DNA from: Pirellulales bacterium
Lineage (GTDB): Bacteria; Planctomycetota; Planctomycetia; Pirellulales; Thermoguttaceae
NCBI GenBank assembly: GCA_020846145.1
Contig: JADLEL010000030.1
Span: 1-49,520 of the forward strand
DNA length: 49,520 nucleotides
Direction: 5' to 3'
Below the pieces are notes generated by a model. It was not told the origin of the DNA and made no database searches. It was given only the letters and a program-made list of their open reading frames with translations. Below are positions 24,543 to 35,568 of the stretch, in pieces. The position numbers and the translations under genes were made by a program. Positions within the stretch are counted from its first letter, which is position 1. Every line of letters starts with the position of its first letter.

Positions 24543-25897
24543 TCAATTCAGTCCTTGCCACAGCGGATCGTAATCCAATTCCACGGTCGAAGTATAAGCC
24601 CCGATCGCGCCGTCGATGACGATCAGCTTCTCGGTTTGATTTTGCGAGACGGTCCAGTCGGGGCCGTCGAGGGTCAGCGTGGCCGAATTCGCCGCGGTGG
24701 GCGCGTCGGGGAAATTCACGCCGATCACGCGATACCAGGCCAGCCGCCCGTCGGCGCTGTCCCAGAGCATCACCCATTGCCCTTCGCGCACGAACGGCAG
24801 CGGATTCGGCAGCGGCAGCGTCTGCTGCCCGGTCGAACTGCCTTTCACGCGATAGGCGTAATTGGTCATCGAGGCGTTGCCCAGCGCGATGGTTCCGCCG
24901 CCGGGCGAAACGGCGCCGGCCGGCATATTGGAAATGCTATTTACGTCGGCCACCCATTCCCCTTCCGGGAATCCGGCTTGAGCGGCATTGGCGCTGAGCG
25001 TGAGGTTGAAATTCCGCTTGAAAAAGACGACTACGGTTACGTCGAAAAATCGGCGTTTGGGAATCGCCAGCCAGCGTTCCGAGGAGGACGGGGCGGCGGT
25101 GAACAAATACGAGTAATCCAACGAGCGCGAGTTGAGCAAGCCGACCGCCGGGCCGATGCCCGGCCGCTCGACCGGATTCTCCGGCGTTTCGAACGCCAAA
25201 TCGTCGGGCCAGTAGAACGCCCCGGCGGGGATCATCGTGCGCGTCGTCGTGGGATTCAAACGATCCGCGCTTAAGCTGCGCCGCGGGAAAATATACGGGA
25301 TGTTATTGATGGTTACGCCGTACAAGATGCTGGGCAAGCCCTGCGCCCTCCCTTCGGGATCGATCATAAACGAGCCGAAGGCCTCCAGCGGCGGATTCAT
25401 CGCGTTATTCACGATGACGCCCAGCGGATGCGCGGCATCGGGAACGTCGGGATCGCGAATGGGAAATATCTGCGAAGCAGGAGGAAACGATGGGTCGTAT
25501 CCTATCCCCCAGGTGTTCTGCTCCCACATCCACGAGCGGTAATCGAGCAGGCGTTTGACTTTGATATCGCGCATGGCCGCGCGGCCGCAGGCGCCGGCGC
25601 GTTCGGCCTTGACCGATTCGGCGATGGTCATTTGTCCCAAGGGGATGATGGCCAGGACGCCCAGCAGCCCGACGGTCAGCACGCCGATGGAGATCAGGAC
25701 TTCCAACAGGCTCACGCCGCGGCGAATCAGGGGAGAGGGGAGAGGGGAGAGGGGAGAGTGAACGGGGGAAGGATGAAGGATGAAGTATGAAGGATGAATT
25801 CCGAAGCAGCGAGCGGCGGCCTTTCCGCCTTCCGCCTTCCGCCTTCCGCCTTCCCTGCCCTCCACTCTCCACTCTCCACTCTCCACTTTGCTGCGTT

Positions 25898-25901
<4 letters not shown>
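24543..25901 (-). CDS. PilV/GspI-like pseudopilin with a repeat-encoded leader
   Basis: 452 residues. The prepilin cut site RRG then VSLLEVLISIG, with Glu at +5, is followed by a hydrophobic helix and a large extracytoplasmic domain. The leader is 62 residues, against 5-30 usually. It is encoded by short-unit repeats, giving peptide such as VESGEWRVEGREGG and SPLSPLPSPL. The ATG at 25901 has GGAGG six bases upstream and overlaps the stop of the preceding gene as ATGA. No other ATG lies between it and the cut site, so unless a GTG or TTG is used the repeats are translated. Prepilin peptidase would remove this leader, which may be why the repeats are tolerated. It is a minor subunit of the pilus/secretion system. 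Confidence 0.85.
25716..25890. repeat. short-unit repeats encoding the PilV-like leader
   Basis: GGGGAGA, GGATGAA, CCGCCTT and CTCCACT units in series, in frame with the PilV-like gene and ending at its cut-site codons. Confidence 0.9.
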
Positions 25902-27475
<1,574 letters not shown>

Positions 27476-27476
27476 G

Positions 27477-28673
27477 TTACTTCATCTCGATCTGATGATT
27501 GGTGATGTTGTCGAAATCGAGGCTTTCGCCGGTTGGCGCGCCCATCCCTCTGAAATTGCCATTTTGATCTTTGATGGTTTCATAAGGATTTCCACGATAT
27601 CCGTATTGCTGCACGTCGCAGAGGCCGTACTGTCCGTCGGGCCCGCCCGAATATATGAGCGGTACTAGCCGCCAGCCGGTCGGAAGCGTGTTGGGAGGGG
27701 GAGGAGTGTTGGGAGGGGGAATGGGGTTGCCTTGATCCATCGTCGCGACATCGACTTTTCGCGAATCAAACGGATCGTGATCTTCCATCGTGGCCTTAAG
27801 CCGCTGAACTCGTATCGGGTCGTTCGGATCGTTGATATTCGTGGGGATCCATTGTGTATTGATGTTCGGTTGAACGTTTGAACTGTTGTAGCCTGGAGCC
27901 CAGCGCAATAAGCTGATGGGCTTCCCCCAGCCGTCGATGAACTCGGGCAGGGTGTCGTTATCGGTGTCGCCAATTTCATTTTGAGAGAATTGCTCCAAAT
28001 TGGAGGGATTTTCCATAGCGATAAACTGATACAAACACTCGGCTCCGCCGAGATTGCCGATCAGCGCGACCGCATCGCTGATATTCATGCCCCGCGAGTT
28101 AACCAAATAGGCTTCGGCGGTGTTTCTTTTATTTCGATAGGCCATTTGGAGCGCGGGAGGAGTGGTAATGGCCGAAAGCGGATTGTTATTGACGGCTGCA
28201 AGAGGATCGCGAACGACGTCTTCCCAACGATCGGGCATTTCCAATCGCATCAGGTCGCGCAGTGCATTCAGCTTCAGCCGTGCGGCGATGGCGGGACGAG
28301 TGTTGGGTGGAATGGTAATCGGCATCCTGCGCGTGCGGTAGGACTCGTAGCGCTGCATGACGATGGCGTCGAGTTTGGCGATGGTGGCTTGGGTTTTTTT
28401 TTCGGCGGCGAAGCGGCGGGCCATTTGCAGCGCGCCCAGCGAGATGCCGGCCACGATGCCGATGATGGTGATCGTTACCAGCAGTTCGACCAGCGTGAAG
28501 CCGCGGCGCAAGAGTGGAGAGTGGAGAGTGGAGAGTGGAGAGTGAACGCGGAATGATGAATGACGAATGATGAATGATGAATGACGAACGCGCCGGCCAC
28601 CGTCCACCGGCCACTGGCTACCGGCCACTCTCCACTCTCCACTCTCCACTCTCCACTTCATTCGATCGTTCAT
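27477..28673 (-). CDS. GspG-like pseudopilin with a repeat-encoded leader
   Basis: 398 residues. The cut site RRG then FTLVELLVTITIIG matches the major-pseudopilin consensus exactly, with Phe +1 and Glu +5. The leader has 58 residues (WRVESGEWRVAGSQW, HSSFIIRHSSF, SPLSTLHSPL) read from short-unit repeats. AAGGAG lies seven bases before the ATG at 28673, so this start is well supported; the only other ATG before the cut site is at codon 5. The domain after the helix is over 300 residues, larger than classical GspG, with an acidic DTDNDTLPEFIDGWG segment that could bind calcium. It is first of three adjacent pseudopilin genes and follows gspF. Confidence 0.87.
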   Translation of the reverse strand: MNDRMKWRVESGEWRVAGSQWPVDGGRRVRHSSFIIRHSSFRVHSPLSTLHSPLLRRGFTLVELLVTITIIGIVAGISLGALQMARRFAAEKKTQATIAKLDAIVMQRYESYRTRRMPITIPPNTRPAIAARLKLNALRDLMRLEMPDRWEDVVRDPLAAVNNNPLSAITTPPALQMAYRNKRNTAEAYLVNSRGMNISDAVALIGNLGGAECLYQFIAMENPSNLEQFSQNEIGDTDNDTLPEFIDGWGKPISLLRWAPGYNSSNVQPNINTQWIPTNINDPNDPIRVQRLKATMEDHDPFDSRKVDVATMDQGNPIPPPNTPPPPNTLPTGWRLVPLIYSGGPDGQYGLCDVQQYGYRGNPYETIKDQNGNFRGMGAPTGESLDFDNITNHQIEMK

Positions 28674-28781
28674 GGCTTTTCTCCTTTTGGCCCAATCCTT
28701 TCAGCGGTCAGCGTTCAGCATTCAGCAATCAGCGGTCAGCCTTTATCATTCATCATTCATCATTCCGCCTTCCCCCTTCCC
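28500..28781. repeat. short-unit repeats around the GspG-like start
   Basis: 28505-28660 (GGAGAGT, GATGAAT, CCGGCCACT and CTCCACT units) lies inside the open frame. 28690-28781 (TCAGCGGTCAGC, ATCATTC and CCGCCTT units) lies between gspF and the start. The ribosome-binding site at about 28681-28686 is in the short non-repeat island between them. Confidence 0.9.
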
Positions 28782-30134
28782 CTAATTCTTCTTCTTCCCT
28801 CCCGGACCGCCGGTGAGCGAGGTGATGAGCGAAATCAGGGGCATGAAGATGGCGATCACGATGAAGCCCACCATGCCGCCGAGCATGATGATCAGCAGCG
28901 GCTCCATGAGGCTCATCAAGCTTTCGGTGAGCACGGCGACTTCTTCGTCGTAGGTGTCGGCCACCTTGTAGAGCATGGTGTCGAGTTCGCCCGTCTCCTC
29001 GCCCACGTCGATCATGTTCACCACCATGTCATCGACGATGCGTTTATTCATGCGGGTCATGTAGAGGAGCGCGCCCACGCCGGGGATGAAAAACGACCAG
29101 AAGCCCAGCGCCACCAGCGAGAACGGCGGCTTGGAGTTTTCCTTCATGGGCTTGGCGATCGATTCGCCCTCGCGGATGGCCTCGTTCACCTTGGCGAACA
29201 GGCCCTCGAACACGGCGTTGCCGGAGGTCTCCTTGGTGATTTGCAGCGCTTCGAGGATCGGCACGCCGGAGGCCACCAGCGTGCCCAGCGTGCGCATCGA
29301 GCGGGCGACGATGTTCTTCTCGACCAACTGCCCGAAGATCGGCATTTTCAGGCACCATAAATCCCAGCCGTACCGGCCCCCCTGAAATTTTCTGATGAGT
29401 TTGATCAGAATCCAGATCGCCAGCGGAATGCCGGGCAGCAAATACCAGTAGTTGACGATCCACCGCGACGTTTCCATGAGCGCGACGGTGATGGCGGGCA
29501 GGCCGGTGTCGAAATCCTTGAAGATCTTCTCGAACGCGGGAACGATCTTGATCATGATAAAGGTCAAAATGCCCGCCGCGAACGCGACCACCACGATCGG
29601 ATACACCAACGCGCCCTTCACCTTGCGCTTAAGCGATTCGGACCGCTCTTGGAACTCGGCGAGGCGCTGGAGGATGATTTCCAGCGCGCCGCCCGCCTCG
29701 CCGGCCTTGATCATGTTCACGTACAGCCGGTTGAAGGCCTTGGGCACCTTGGCCATCGCCTCGGAGAGCGTCGAGCCGCTTTCGATCTCCTCGCACACGT
29801 CGATGAGCGCGTTTTTCATCGCGCCCGGCGGCGATTGCTCCTGCAAAATCCGCAGGCTGCGGAGGATCGGCAGGCCGGCGTCCTGCAAGATCGAAAGCTG
29901 GCGGGTAAAGGTGGTCAGGGTCTTGGTCTTCACGCCGCCCAAGGCGAAGGTTTTGCCTTTTTTGGCCGCTTTCTTCTGCGTCGGCGTGGCGCGGGTCTTC
30001 TTGACCGCGATCTTCGTCACGAAGTAGCCAAGCTGCTTGATCGTCGCTTGCGCTTCGTCCTGGCTGGACGCTTCGATGACGTCCTTGATCTCCTTGCCGG
30101 TTTGGTCCATCGCCTCATATTGAAACATCGGCAT
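28782..30134 (-). CDS. gspF: GspF/PilC-type inner-membrane platform protein
   Basis: 450 residues with the duplicated GspF domain, about 75-200 and 280-435. The segments LTTFTRQLSILQDAGLP and RTLGTLVASGVPILEAL mark the two halves, with membrane helices following each. The platform couples the assembly ATPases to pseudopilin polymerisation. The second half has about 30 extra residues (SLVALGFWSFFIPGVGALLY region) before VVNMIDVGEETGEL, adding a hydrophobic stretch not found in classical GspF. AAGGAG precedes the start. It lies between the second GspE gene and the GspG-like gene, as expected. Confidence 0.92.
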   Translation of the reverse strand: MPMFQYEAMDQTGKEIKDVIEASSQDEAQATIKQLGYFVTKIAVKKTRATPTQKKAAKKGKTFALGGVKTKTLTTFTRQLSILQDAGLPILRSLRILQEQSPPGAMKNALIDVCEEIESGSTLSEAMAKVPKAFNRLYVNMIKAGEAGGALEIILQRLAEFQERSESLKRKVKGALVYPIVVVAFAAGILTFIMIKIVPAFEKIFKDFDTGLPAITVALMETSRWIVNYWYLLPGIPLAIWILIKLIRKFQGGRYGWDLWCLKMPIFGQLVEKNIVARSMRTLGTLVASGVPILEALQITKETSGNAVFEGLFAKVNEAIREGESIAKPMKENSKPPFSLVALGFWSFFIPGVGALLYMTRMNKRIVDDMVVNMIDVGEETGELDTMLYKVADTYDEEVAVLTESLMSLMEPLLIIMLGGMVGFIVIAIFMPLISLITSLTGGPGGKKKN

Positions 30135-30278
<144 letters not shown>

Positions 30279-32000
30279 CTAGCTCGCGTCGGCGATCGTT
30301 TCGCGAATGACTTCCTCGATCGTGGTAACGCCGGTGAAGACCTTCTCCAGACCCGATTCGCGCAACGGGACCATGCCGGTCTGCATGCCGATGTCGCGGA
30401 TTTTCTCGGTCGAGGCGCCGCGGTTGATGCGGTCGCGGATTTGATCGTTGATCGGCATCCACTCGAACAGGCCCGTGCGGCCCTTGAATCCGGTGTTATT
30501 GCAGGTAGCGCAGCCTCGCCCGCGATAAAATTTCTTGTCGAGCACCTCTTCGGGCGTGAGGTTGAGTTGGGAAAGCGTTTCGGTGCCGGGCATGGTCTGC
30601 TCGCGGCAGTCCTTGCAGATTTTCCGCACCAGCCGCTGCGCCAGCACCGCCTCGAGCGTGGCGGTGATCAAAAACGGCGGCACGCCCATGTCGCGCAGCC
30701 GCGTAACCGTGCTGGGGGCGTCGTTGGTGTGCAGCGTGCTGAATACCATGTGCCCGGTGAGCGACGACTGCACGGCGATCTCGGCCGTCTCGAGGTCGCG
30801 GATCTCGCCCACCAGGATGCGGTCCGGGTCCTGCCGCAAGATCGAGCGCAGGCATTGCGCGAAGGTGTTCCCGATCGTCGCATCGACCGGAATCTGCACG
30901 ATGCCGTCGATGTCGTACTCCACCGGGTCCTCGGTCGTGATCAGCTTGTCCTCGACGCTGTTCAACTCGTTCAACGCGCCGTAGAGCGTGGTCGTCTTGC
31001 CGGAGCCGGTGGGGCCGGTAACCAGCACGATGCCGTTCGGCCGGCGGATCACCTCGCGGAAATCCTGCAAGATGCCCGTCGGCATGCCCACCACCCCCAG
31101 ATCGAGCATCACCACCGAGCGGTCGAGGATCCGCATCACCACGCTCTCGCCGAACATGGTGGGCAGCACGCTCACGCGGAGATCGACGGGATGCCCGCCC
31201 ACCGTCAGGCGGATGCGGCCGTCCTGCGGCATCCGCCGCTCGGCGATGTCCAGATCGGCCATGACCTTGATGCGGGTCGTGATCGCGAACGCCAAGTGCC
31301 GCGGCGGCGGCACCATCTCATAGAGGATGCCGTCGGACCGAATGCGGATCTTGAACTCGCTCTCGAACGGCTCGAAGTGCAAGTCGCTGGCGTGGTCGCG
31401 GATCGCAATCAACAGCACCATGTTCAGCAGCTTGCGGACCGGCGCGCTGTCGGCCAGGGCCTCGATGCCGGTGAGGTCCTGCACCGCGGCGTTTTCCATG
31501 GCCTTGGCGGCGGCGTTCAGTTCGGCGTCGTCCTCCATGTCGTGGATGATCGACTCCACGCTCTCCCCGCCCGAAGTGTAGTACCGCTCGAGCGCCTTCA
31601 GCATGTCCTTTTCCGTGCAGACCGCCGCGCGGAGGTTGTGCCCCAGGAACGTCCGCAATTCGTCGAGGATTTGCAGCTTCTGCGGGTCGCACATGGCGAT
31701 CGTCAGCGTCTCGCCGTCGAATCGCAGCGGCACGATCCGGTAAAGCTGCGCCATCGGCTCGGTGATCATCGAAAGCACGTCCGGCGAGATGTCCGTGTCG
31801 GCCACGCTCACCACCTGCATGCCCATCTGCTCGGCCAGCGCCTGCGCCAACTGCTCGTCGTTGATCAAGCCCATGCTGATCGCGACCTGCCCGAACATCT
31901 CGCCGGGACGCTGCTGCTGCTCCTCCAGCAGCATCTCCAACTGGTTCTCGCGCAAAAAGCCGAGGTCCACCAAAATCTGTCCGATTCGCCGAATTGCCAT
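30279..32000 (-). CDS. gspE: GspE/PilB-type assembly ATPase (second copy)
   Basis: 573 residues. The N-terminal MshEN-type domain (RRIGQILVDLGFL...EMLLEEQQ) has the spacing of cyclic di-GMP-binding ATPases. The ATPase core follows: Walker A GPTGSGKTTT, the Asp box TTEDPVEY, Walker B RILVGEIRDLETAE and the His box STLHTNDAP. The tetracysteine zinc module of GspE/PilB is CKDC...CATC. It powers pseudopilin or pilin assembly through gspF, the next gene. The start is abutted by repeats with no clear ribosome-binding site. A second GspE lies two genes upstream. Confidence 0.94.
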   Translation of the reverse strand: MAIRRIGQILVDLGFLRENQLEMLLEEQQQRPGEMFGQVAISMGLINDEQLAQALAEQMGMQVVSVADTDISPDVLSMITEPMAQLYRIVPLRFDGETLTIAMCDPQKLQILDELRTFLGHNLRAAVCTEKDMLKALERYYTSGGESVESIIHDMEDDAELNAAAKAMENAAVQDLTGIEALADSAPVRKLLNMVLLIAIRDHASDLHFEPFESEFKIRIRSDGILYEMVPPPRHLAFAITTRIKVMADLDIAERRMPQDGRIRLTVGGHPVDLRVSVLPTMFGESVVMRILDRSVVMLDLGVVGMPTGILQDFREVIRRPNGIVLVTGPTGSGKTTTLYGALNELNSVEDKLITTEDPVEYDIDGIVQIPVDATIGNTFAQCLRSILRQDPDRILVGEIRDLETAEIAVQSSLTGHMVFSTLHTNDAPSTVTRLRDMGVPPFLITATLEAVLAQRLVRKICKDCREQTMPGTETLSQLNLTPEEVLDKKFYRGRGCATCNNTGFKGRTGLFEWMPINDQIRDRINRGASTEKIRDIGMQTGMVPLRESGLEKVFTGVTTIEEVIRETIADAS

Positions 32001-32082
<82 letters not shown>

Positions 32083-32096
<14 letters not shown>

Positions 32097-33204
32097 TCAT
32101 CCTTTTCTGCGCTTCGTCCTCGTCCTCGAACATGCCGCGTTCGACGCGGGCGATTTTCGCCGCCATTTCATCGACGTTGTTCGAGCGCAACAACACTTCG
32201 TGCTTCTCCACGATCCCCTCTTTCCAGAGCCTGAACATGTGGTCGTCCAACAGTTGCATGCCCAGCTTCTGCCCCGTCTGGATCACCGAGGTGATGCGGA
32301 AGGTCTTGTTCTCGCGGATCAGGTTCGCCACGGCGGAATTGACCACCAGCATCTCGTAAGCCGCGATGCGGCCGCCGCCGATCTTCGGCAGCAAGGCCTG
32401 CGAAAGAATGCCGATCACCGACGTCGAAAGCTGCGTGCGGATTTGTTCCTGCTGGTTCGTGGGAAACACGTCGATAATGCGGTTCACCGTGCCCTGGGCG
32501 CCGGTGGTGTGCAACGTGCCGAACACGATGTGCCCCGTTTCGGCCGCCGTGATCGCCGTCTCGATCGTTTCCAAATCGCGCATTTCGCCGACCAGGATCA
32601 CGTCCGGGTCTTGACGCAAGGCGCGGCGAATGGCTTCGGCGAACGTCGGCACATCGACTCCCAACTCCCGCTGGTTGACCGTCGCTTTCTTGTGCGTGTG
32701 ATAAAACTCGATCGGATCCGCGACCGTGATGATGTGATGATCGTAAGTATCGTTGATGTAGTCGATCATCGCCGCCAAGGTCGTCGTTTTGCCCGATCCC
32801 GTCGGACCGGTTACCAAAAACAGGCCGCGCGGCCGATTGCACAAATCCTTCACCGCCGGGGGGGTGCCCAAGTCGTTGAAATTCAAGAGCTTGGTGGGAA
32901 TCTGCCGGCACACCATCGCCACGTTTCCCTTCTGCTTGAAGATTGATACGCGAAAACGAGCCATGTCGCCGAAGGCAAAACCGAAGTCCGAACCGCCGCA
33001 TTCCTGCAACTCCTGCTGGCAGCGTTCGGGCGCGACGCTCTTCATCAAGGCCATCGTGTCTTCCGCATCCAAAACCTTGGTTTCAAGCCGGATCAAATGG
33101 CCGTCCACGCGCACCACCGGGGGCTGGCCCGTCGTGATGTGCAAGTCGCTCGCCTTGCGATTGACCACCGTCTGCAGCAATTTGTCGATCAGAATATTAC
33201 TCAT
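32083..33204 (-). CDS. pilT: PilT-type retraction ATPase
   Basis: 373 residues, the usual PilT size. It has Walker A GPTGSGKTTT, the Asp box VADPIEF, Walker B VILVGEMRDLETIE, the His box GTLHTTGA and the PilT-specific AVANLIRE segment (AIRNLIRE in classical PilT). PilT depolymerises type IV pili, so its presence means the cluster is more than a plain type II secretion system. The last codons overlap a TTCATCC repeat, so the C-terminal tail is repeat-derived. It lies between two GspE/PilB genes. Confidence 0.94.
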
Positions 33205-33544
33205 CGTGTCCGCTCACATTATTCAGTTGTTGCCTGATGTATTTGGCCGTCATAGCCCCATTTAATAAAAAATCGTTGAAGGGACCTTTTCTTCCTGGTG
33301 GGGAAAGCTGATGAAGTTACAGAGGAAGGTGCAGGGCCGATGGTGATTGTGCCGGCGCATACCGATAGTAAATGAAAGAATAGAATAAATCGCCCTGTTA
33401 GGCATCGATCAATAATTTGCCGTGCTGGCCCGACCCAAGAGATTATTCGCAATCTCATTGAATTCGCAAAGTTTTTTCCGAAAAACGAACTTTTCGGCAG
33501 TTTTCAAGCTCATTCGTAGGGCAGGTTTCCAACCTGTCCTACGG
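33205..33544. other. non-coding gap before pilT
   Basis: About 340 bases with no convincing gene. The only marked structure is a palindrome GTAGGGCAGGTTTCC/TCCTAC at 33514-33543, directly after the gspE-1 stop codon and related to 8277-8330; it could end transcription. No short-unit repeats are present, unlike the other gaps of this operon, and no clear pilT promoter was seen. Confidence 0.5.
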
Positions 33545-35272
33545 TTAGTCGCCTTCGGTGCGCTTGGCGGTACTCATAACCTCCTCGAGGGTTGTAATAC
33601 CCCGCATGGCTTTGTCGAGGCCGTCGCGGTAGAGGGTTTTCATGCCCTCCGCAAGGGCAGCCCGCCGGATTTCCTCGGTGGGTGCGGCCTCAAACGTCAA
33701 TTCTCGAATTTTCGAGGACATGAGCATCAATTCATAAATACCCAAACGGCCGCGATAACCGTTACCGCTGCAATGACCGCATCCGCGACCCTTGACAAAA
33801 GTGGCGGCGGCCGCCTTCTCCTTGGAGATGCCTGCCGCTTCGAGCACCGACTCGGAAGGGGTAAAAGGTTGCTTGCATTTTTGGCAAACGACGCGCACCA
33901 GGCGCTGGGCCATGATGGCGACGATGGAGCTTGACACCAGATAGGAGGGTACACCCATGTCAATCAAGCGCGTAATAGCGCTTGGCGAATCGTTCGTATG
34001 TAGTGTACTAAAAACTAAGTGTCCAGTCAAACTAGCTTGAATTCCCATCTGTGCCGTCTCTAAATCGCGCATTTCGCCAACCAGAATAATGTTTGGCGCC
34101 TGACGTAACATGGCGCGAATTACCCGCGCAAAATCCAATCCGATGTCGTGCCGTATTTCCACCTGATTCACGCCCGCCAGGTAATACTCCACCGGATCTT
34201 CCGCCGTAATAATCTTCTTATCCGGCGTATTCAACTCATTCAACGCGGCATACAAGGAGGTCGTTTTCCCCGATCCCGTCGGACCGGTTACCAAAATAAT
34301 TCCGTTCGGGCGTTTGATTAAACCTTGGACCTTTTGGAAGTCGTCATCCGCAAAACCCAATTGCCGCAGACCGACCCGGATATTATCCTTGTCCAAAATC
34401 CGCATCACCACCGATTGCCCGTGATTGGTGGGTATGACGCTCACCCGAAGGTCGAGTTCCTTCTCCCCCACCGTAATCTTGATGCGCCCGTCCTGCGTTC
34501 GCCTTCGCTCGGCGATATCCATCTTCGAGAGAATCTTGACGCGGGAGAGCAACGCGCCTAACAACCTTCTGGGGGGACTGTCGCGCTCCACTAATACGCC
34601 ATCGATGCGATAGCGTATTCGTATCCGATCTTCAAACGGTTCGATGTGAATATCCGAAGCCCGAAGCTGCACCGCTTCGCTGATCATTAAATGCACCAAC
34701 CGCACGATCGGGGCACTCGTCTCGTCCACGTCTTCGTCGCGATTCGCGCGATCTTCGACGGTTTCGGTGAAATCGATCGCCGTATCGGTAAACTCCTGCA
34801 GCATCGAGTCGGCGCTTTCGCCCACCGTCTGGCCGTAATGCCGGTTGATGGCCTCCAAAATCGAATCCCGCGGCGCCAAGGCTACTTCGATCGGCAGATT
34901 TAAAATGAACCGCAGTTTTTCGATCGTTTCATAATCGTCCGGGTCGCTGATAATCACCGTCAACGCATCGTCGCTCCGCGCAAGAGGAATAACCGCGTTT
35001 TCCCGGGCGACCGATTCGGGCACCAATTCCACAACCGACGGGGGGATATCGACTTCCGACAAATTGACGTAATCCAGTCCATGCTGTTCGGCCATTGCCC
35101 GGGTGATATCTTCGCCGGTGGCATAGCCGAGTTGAATCAAGGCGTCGGGCAGCCGCAGCGCTTTGTCCGTCGCATGTTGTTGGCTCTCCGCCAATTGGTC
35201 GGGGCTGATAACCCCCTTGCGGACTAAAATCTCAATATAATTCCCTTTTTTCTTTGCCATCTGCGGCTCCAA
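33545..35272 (-). CDS. pilB: GspE/PilB-type assembly ATPase (first copy)
   Basis: 575 residues with an MshEN-like N-terminal domain, an N2 region (DETSAPIVRLVHLMI...ASDIHIEPFEDRIRIRYRIDG), Walker A GPTGSGKTTS, Asp box TAEDPVEYY, Walker B IILVGEMRDLETAQ, His box STLHTNDSP and the zinc module CQKC...CGHC. It shares the plan of the ATPase at 30279-32000 but is clearly diverged, so this is no recent duplication. With PilT between them, one may drive pilus extension and the other the pseudopilus; which is which cannot be told. It is the first gene of the minus-strand run and probably close to its promoter, within the repeat-rich region 35273-35568. Confidence 0.93.
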   Translation of the reverse strand: MEPQMAKKKGNYIEILVRKGVISPDQLAESQQHATDKALRLPDALIQLGYATGEDITRAMAEQHGLDYVNLSEVDIPPSVVELVPESVARENAVIPLARSDDALTVIISDPDDYETIEKLRFILNLPIEVALAPRDSILEAINRHYGQTVGESADSMLQEFTDTAIDFTETVEDRANRDEDVDETSAPIVRLVHLMISEAVQLRASDIHIEPFEDRIRIRYRIDGVLVERDSPPRRLLGALLSRVKILSKMDIAERRRTQDGRIKITVGEKELDLRVSVIPTNHGQSVVMRILDKDNIRVGLRQLGFADDDFQKVQGLIKRPNGIILVTGPTGSGKTTSLYAALNELNTPDKKIITAEDPVEYYLAGVNQVEIRHDIGLDFARVIRAMLRQAPNIILVGEMRDLETAQMGIQASLTGHLVFSTLHTNDSPSAITRLIDMGVPSYLVSSSIVAIMAQRLVRVVCQKCKQPFTPSESVLEAAGISKEKAAAATFVKGRGCGHCSGNGYRGRLGIYELMLMSSKIRELTFEAAPTEEIRRAALAEGMKTLYRDGLDKAMRGITTLEEVMSTAKRTEGD

Positions 35273-35298
35273 GGCATCCTTCAGTTAATAGCACCTAA

Positions 35299-35437
35299 TG
35301 TAGGGTGGGCTTCGCCCACCATAAACCTACATAATCATCCCCTATATCTACCCAGATTAACGGCGAAAGGCAATAAAGTCAACGAATTATTCAAAATCCG
35401 CGTTGACACCACTCTAGCCTGCGGGGATAATCCCCGC
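35299..35437. repeat. short hairpins upstream of pilB
   Basis: 35299-35331 folds as GTAGGGTGGGCTTCGCCCACC. 35421-35437 is the perfect hairpin GCGGGGATAATCCCCGC. Both are in the gap between the divergent pilB and outer-membrane genes. Confidence 0.7.
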
Positions 35438-35440
35438 CCA

Positions 35441-35555
35441 CCCTTTTAGCACGCATTATTCATAAAAGCGATTTGTAGAAGCGGCATCTTGCCGCTTTTG
35501 CCTAAAATGCGGCAGGATGCCGCATCTACGAAGTTTATGAATAATCCCTTTTAGC
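35441..35555. repeat. nested palindromes flanked by a 10-base direct repeat
   Basis: CCCTTTTAGC occurs at 35441-35450 and again at 35546-35555. Inside are perfect 12-base arms ATTATTCATAAA (35455-35466) and TTTATGAATAAT (35534-35545), and inside those a palindrome 35475-35495/35509-35529 of GTAGAAGCGGCATC type. The direct repeats look like a target-site duplication. Confidence 0.85.
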
Positions 35556-35568
35556 GACTCTTTTCTCC

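Noticed and set aside
33219..33458. 79-residue minus-strand open frame in the gap before pilT
   Set aside because: No ribosome-binding site, no recognisable domain and an irregular composition; treated as non-coding.
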